From positions 150,512,769-150,576,768 of the forward strand of contig OZ023265.1 of assembly GCA_964006375.1 (NCBI GenBank): a stretch of 64,000 nt of DNA, written 5' to 3'. The notes below the pieces were generated by a model. That model was given only the letters and a program-made list of their open reading frames with translations, was not told where the DNA came from and did not search any database. Shown here piece after piece: positions 63,235 through 64,000 of the stretch; position 1 is the stretch's first letter; each line of letters starts with the position of its first letter. Both the position numbers and the translations under genes were made by a program. Source of the DNA: Tillus elongatus. Taxonomy: Eukaryota; Arthropoda; Insecta; Coleoptera; Cleridae.

Positions 63235-64000
63235 GACTTTTATGTCCACCAAGACATGTCCTGAGTTCATCGTTAGAGATGTTGCCTGCCTCACCAAGGG
63301 AAACTGTAAGCACATGCAGACTGCACTGAAAGTGGTGGAAGGGTGGACGGTTGGCCAAGGGCTCGGGGTGAGCCCTGAGAAAGCAACTGTCGTGCCGTTT
63401 ACGAGGAGGAGAAAGTGCGACAGCCACAGAAAGCAAAGGATGGCTTGCCTAGGCATCACAGGGGCCATGTATTCAACCCCAACAGCCGCCATGGAGGTGT
63501 TGCTGGATCTAACTCCCCCCCCCCCCCCACATACACATACTTAGTTACTATGGGGGAAGGGGGAAGGCTAGGGCTATACAGACAGCCTGCATTTGTAGAC
63601 TGAAGATCAACCCAGGCTTCAGGGGCCACTGCAAAATTCAGGAGATCGTGAAGGAGCCCATGCTTGAAATAAGGTCAGACTTCGCGAGCCCGCGAATCTG
63701 CATGGAAAACAACTTTACAGTGGAAATCCCCGACCGCGAGGCATGGCGGGAAGAAACGACGGGCATACCACGGGACGCCTTCGTCTGGTTCACGGACGGA
63801 TCCGGCGGGGAGCGTGGGACGGGGGAAGGTGTTTACTCGGAAGGACCGAGGGTAAGGCATAGTATTTCCCTCGGAGCCCATGCAACGGTGTTTTAGGCCG
63901 AAATGTACGACATCCTGCACTGTGTGCGGGATAACAAGAGGAGGGGCTACACCAACAAGCGGATTCTCATAGCCACAGACAGCCAGGTAGCCCTTAAGGC
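63235..64000 (+). pseudogene. R1/I-type LINE, RT end and RNase H, runs off the window
   Basis: Clearly more GC-rich than the surroundings. 63233-63480: HMQTALKVVEGWTVGQGLGV, SPEKATVVPFTRRRK, CLGITGAMYSTPTAAMEVLL, the region after the RT active site. A C run at about 63516-63528 breaks the frame. 63650-64000: RNase H with first Asp in FVWFTDGSGGERGTG, an in-frame stop (TAG at 63893) just before the AEMYDILHCVRDNK segment with its Glu, and the third acidic site in ILIATDSQVALK. It matches the fragment at 37079 closely in the overlap, so both belong to one family. Confidence 0.82.

Noticed and set aside
63516..63528. C run in the LINE as a programmed frameshift
   Set aside because: A poly-C run in an already broken copy with an in-frame stop further on is better explained by decay or sequencing error.

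Overview
This is AT-rich nuclear DNA of an animal, most likely an insect, built almost entirely of transposable elements. The evidence is a spliced host gene with GT/AG introns, many mariner/Tc1 relatives, a hAT element, a pogo-like element, Jockey- and R1-like non-LTR retrotransposons, a Penelope-like element, a solo LTR, satellites with higher-order structure, and 13 long (TA)n tracts. There is no operon, CRISPR array or bacterial signal. The only host gene is the last two coding exons of an SLC7/LAT-type amino-acid transporter on the minus strand (46319-46711 and 50196-50520).

Layout. 1-15750: a very large inverted repeat. Its outer arms are arrays of a 293-bp satellite, its inner arms are about 800 bp and nearly identical, and its core carries copies of an abundant non-autonomous repeat (called H here), a 2.07-kb DD41D mariner with 417-bp terminal repeats, palindromic MITEs and a 162-bp satellite. 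17479-19864: a Penelope-like element with a GLPKIHKP/YVDD reverse transcriptase, a GIY-YIG endonuclease split between strands, and hammerhead-ribozyme-like cores in both inverted terminal repeats. 22870-26045: mariner fragments and a Jockey-like LINE, with a recent 740-bp tandem duplication across their junction. 26389-28480: a second DD41D mariner. 30425-33128: a decayed gene of a PIN/XPG-I-like plus CXC (tesmin/TSO1) family between inverted copies of a 300-350-bp repeat. 33640-35668: LINE fragments and a compact Penelope-derived repeat with the best hammerhead core. 36828-40599: a third DD41D mariner, split by a LINE and carrying ten tandem copies of its own catalytic segment.

41532-46076 is a pogo/Tigger-like element interrupted by an 868-bp MITE and a 1723-bp solo LTR. 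46250-50520 is the transporter gene, with H and mariner debris in its 3.5-kb intron. 52640-55720 holds a hAT element with a perfect 8-bp target duplication and a Tc1-like DD34E element. 56183-62552 is a dense block of H copies, including a 520-bp near-perfect palindrome and one copy whose empty site survives next door. 62742-64000 is LINE sequence running off the window.

Every transposase and reverse transcriptase seen carries at least one frameshift, stop or truncation, so the window records past transposition rather than intact systems. Nesting gives relative ages: the hAT and mariner-1 landed in older H copies, and the MITE and LTR landed in an older pogo-like element.
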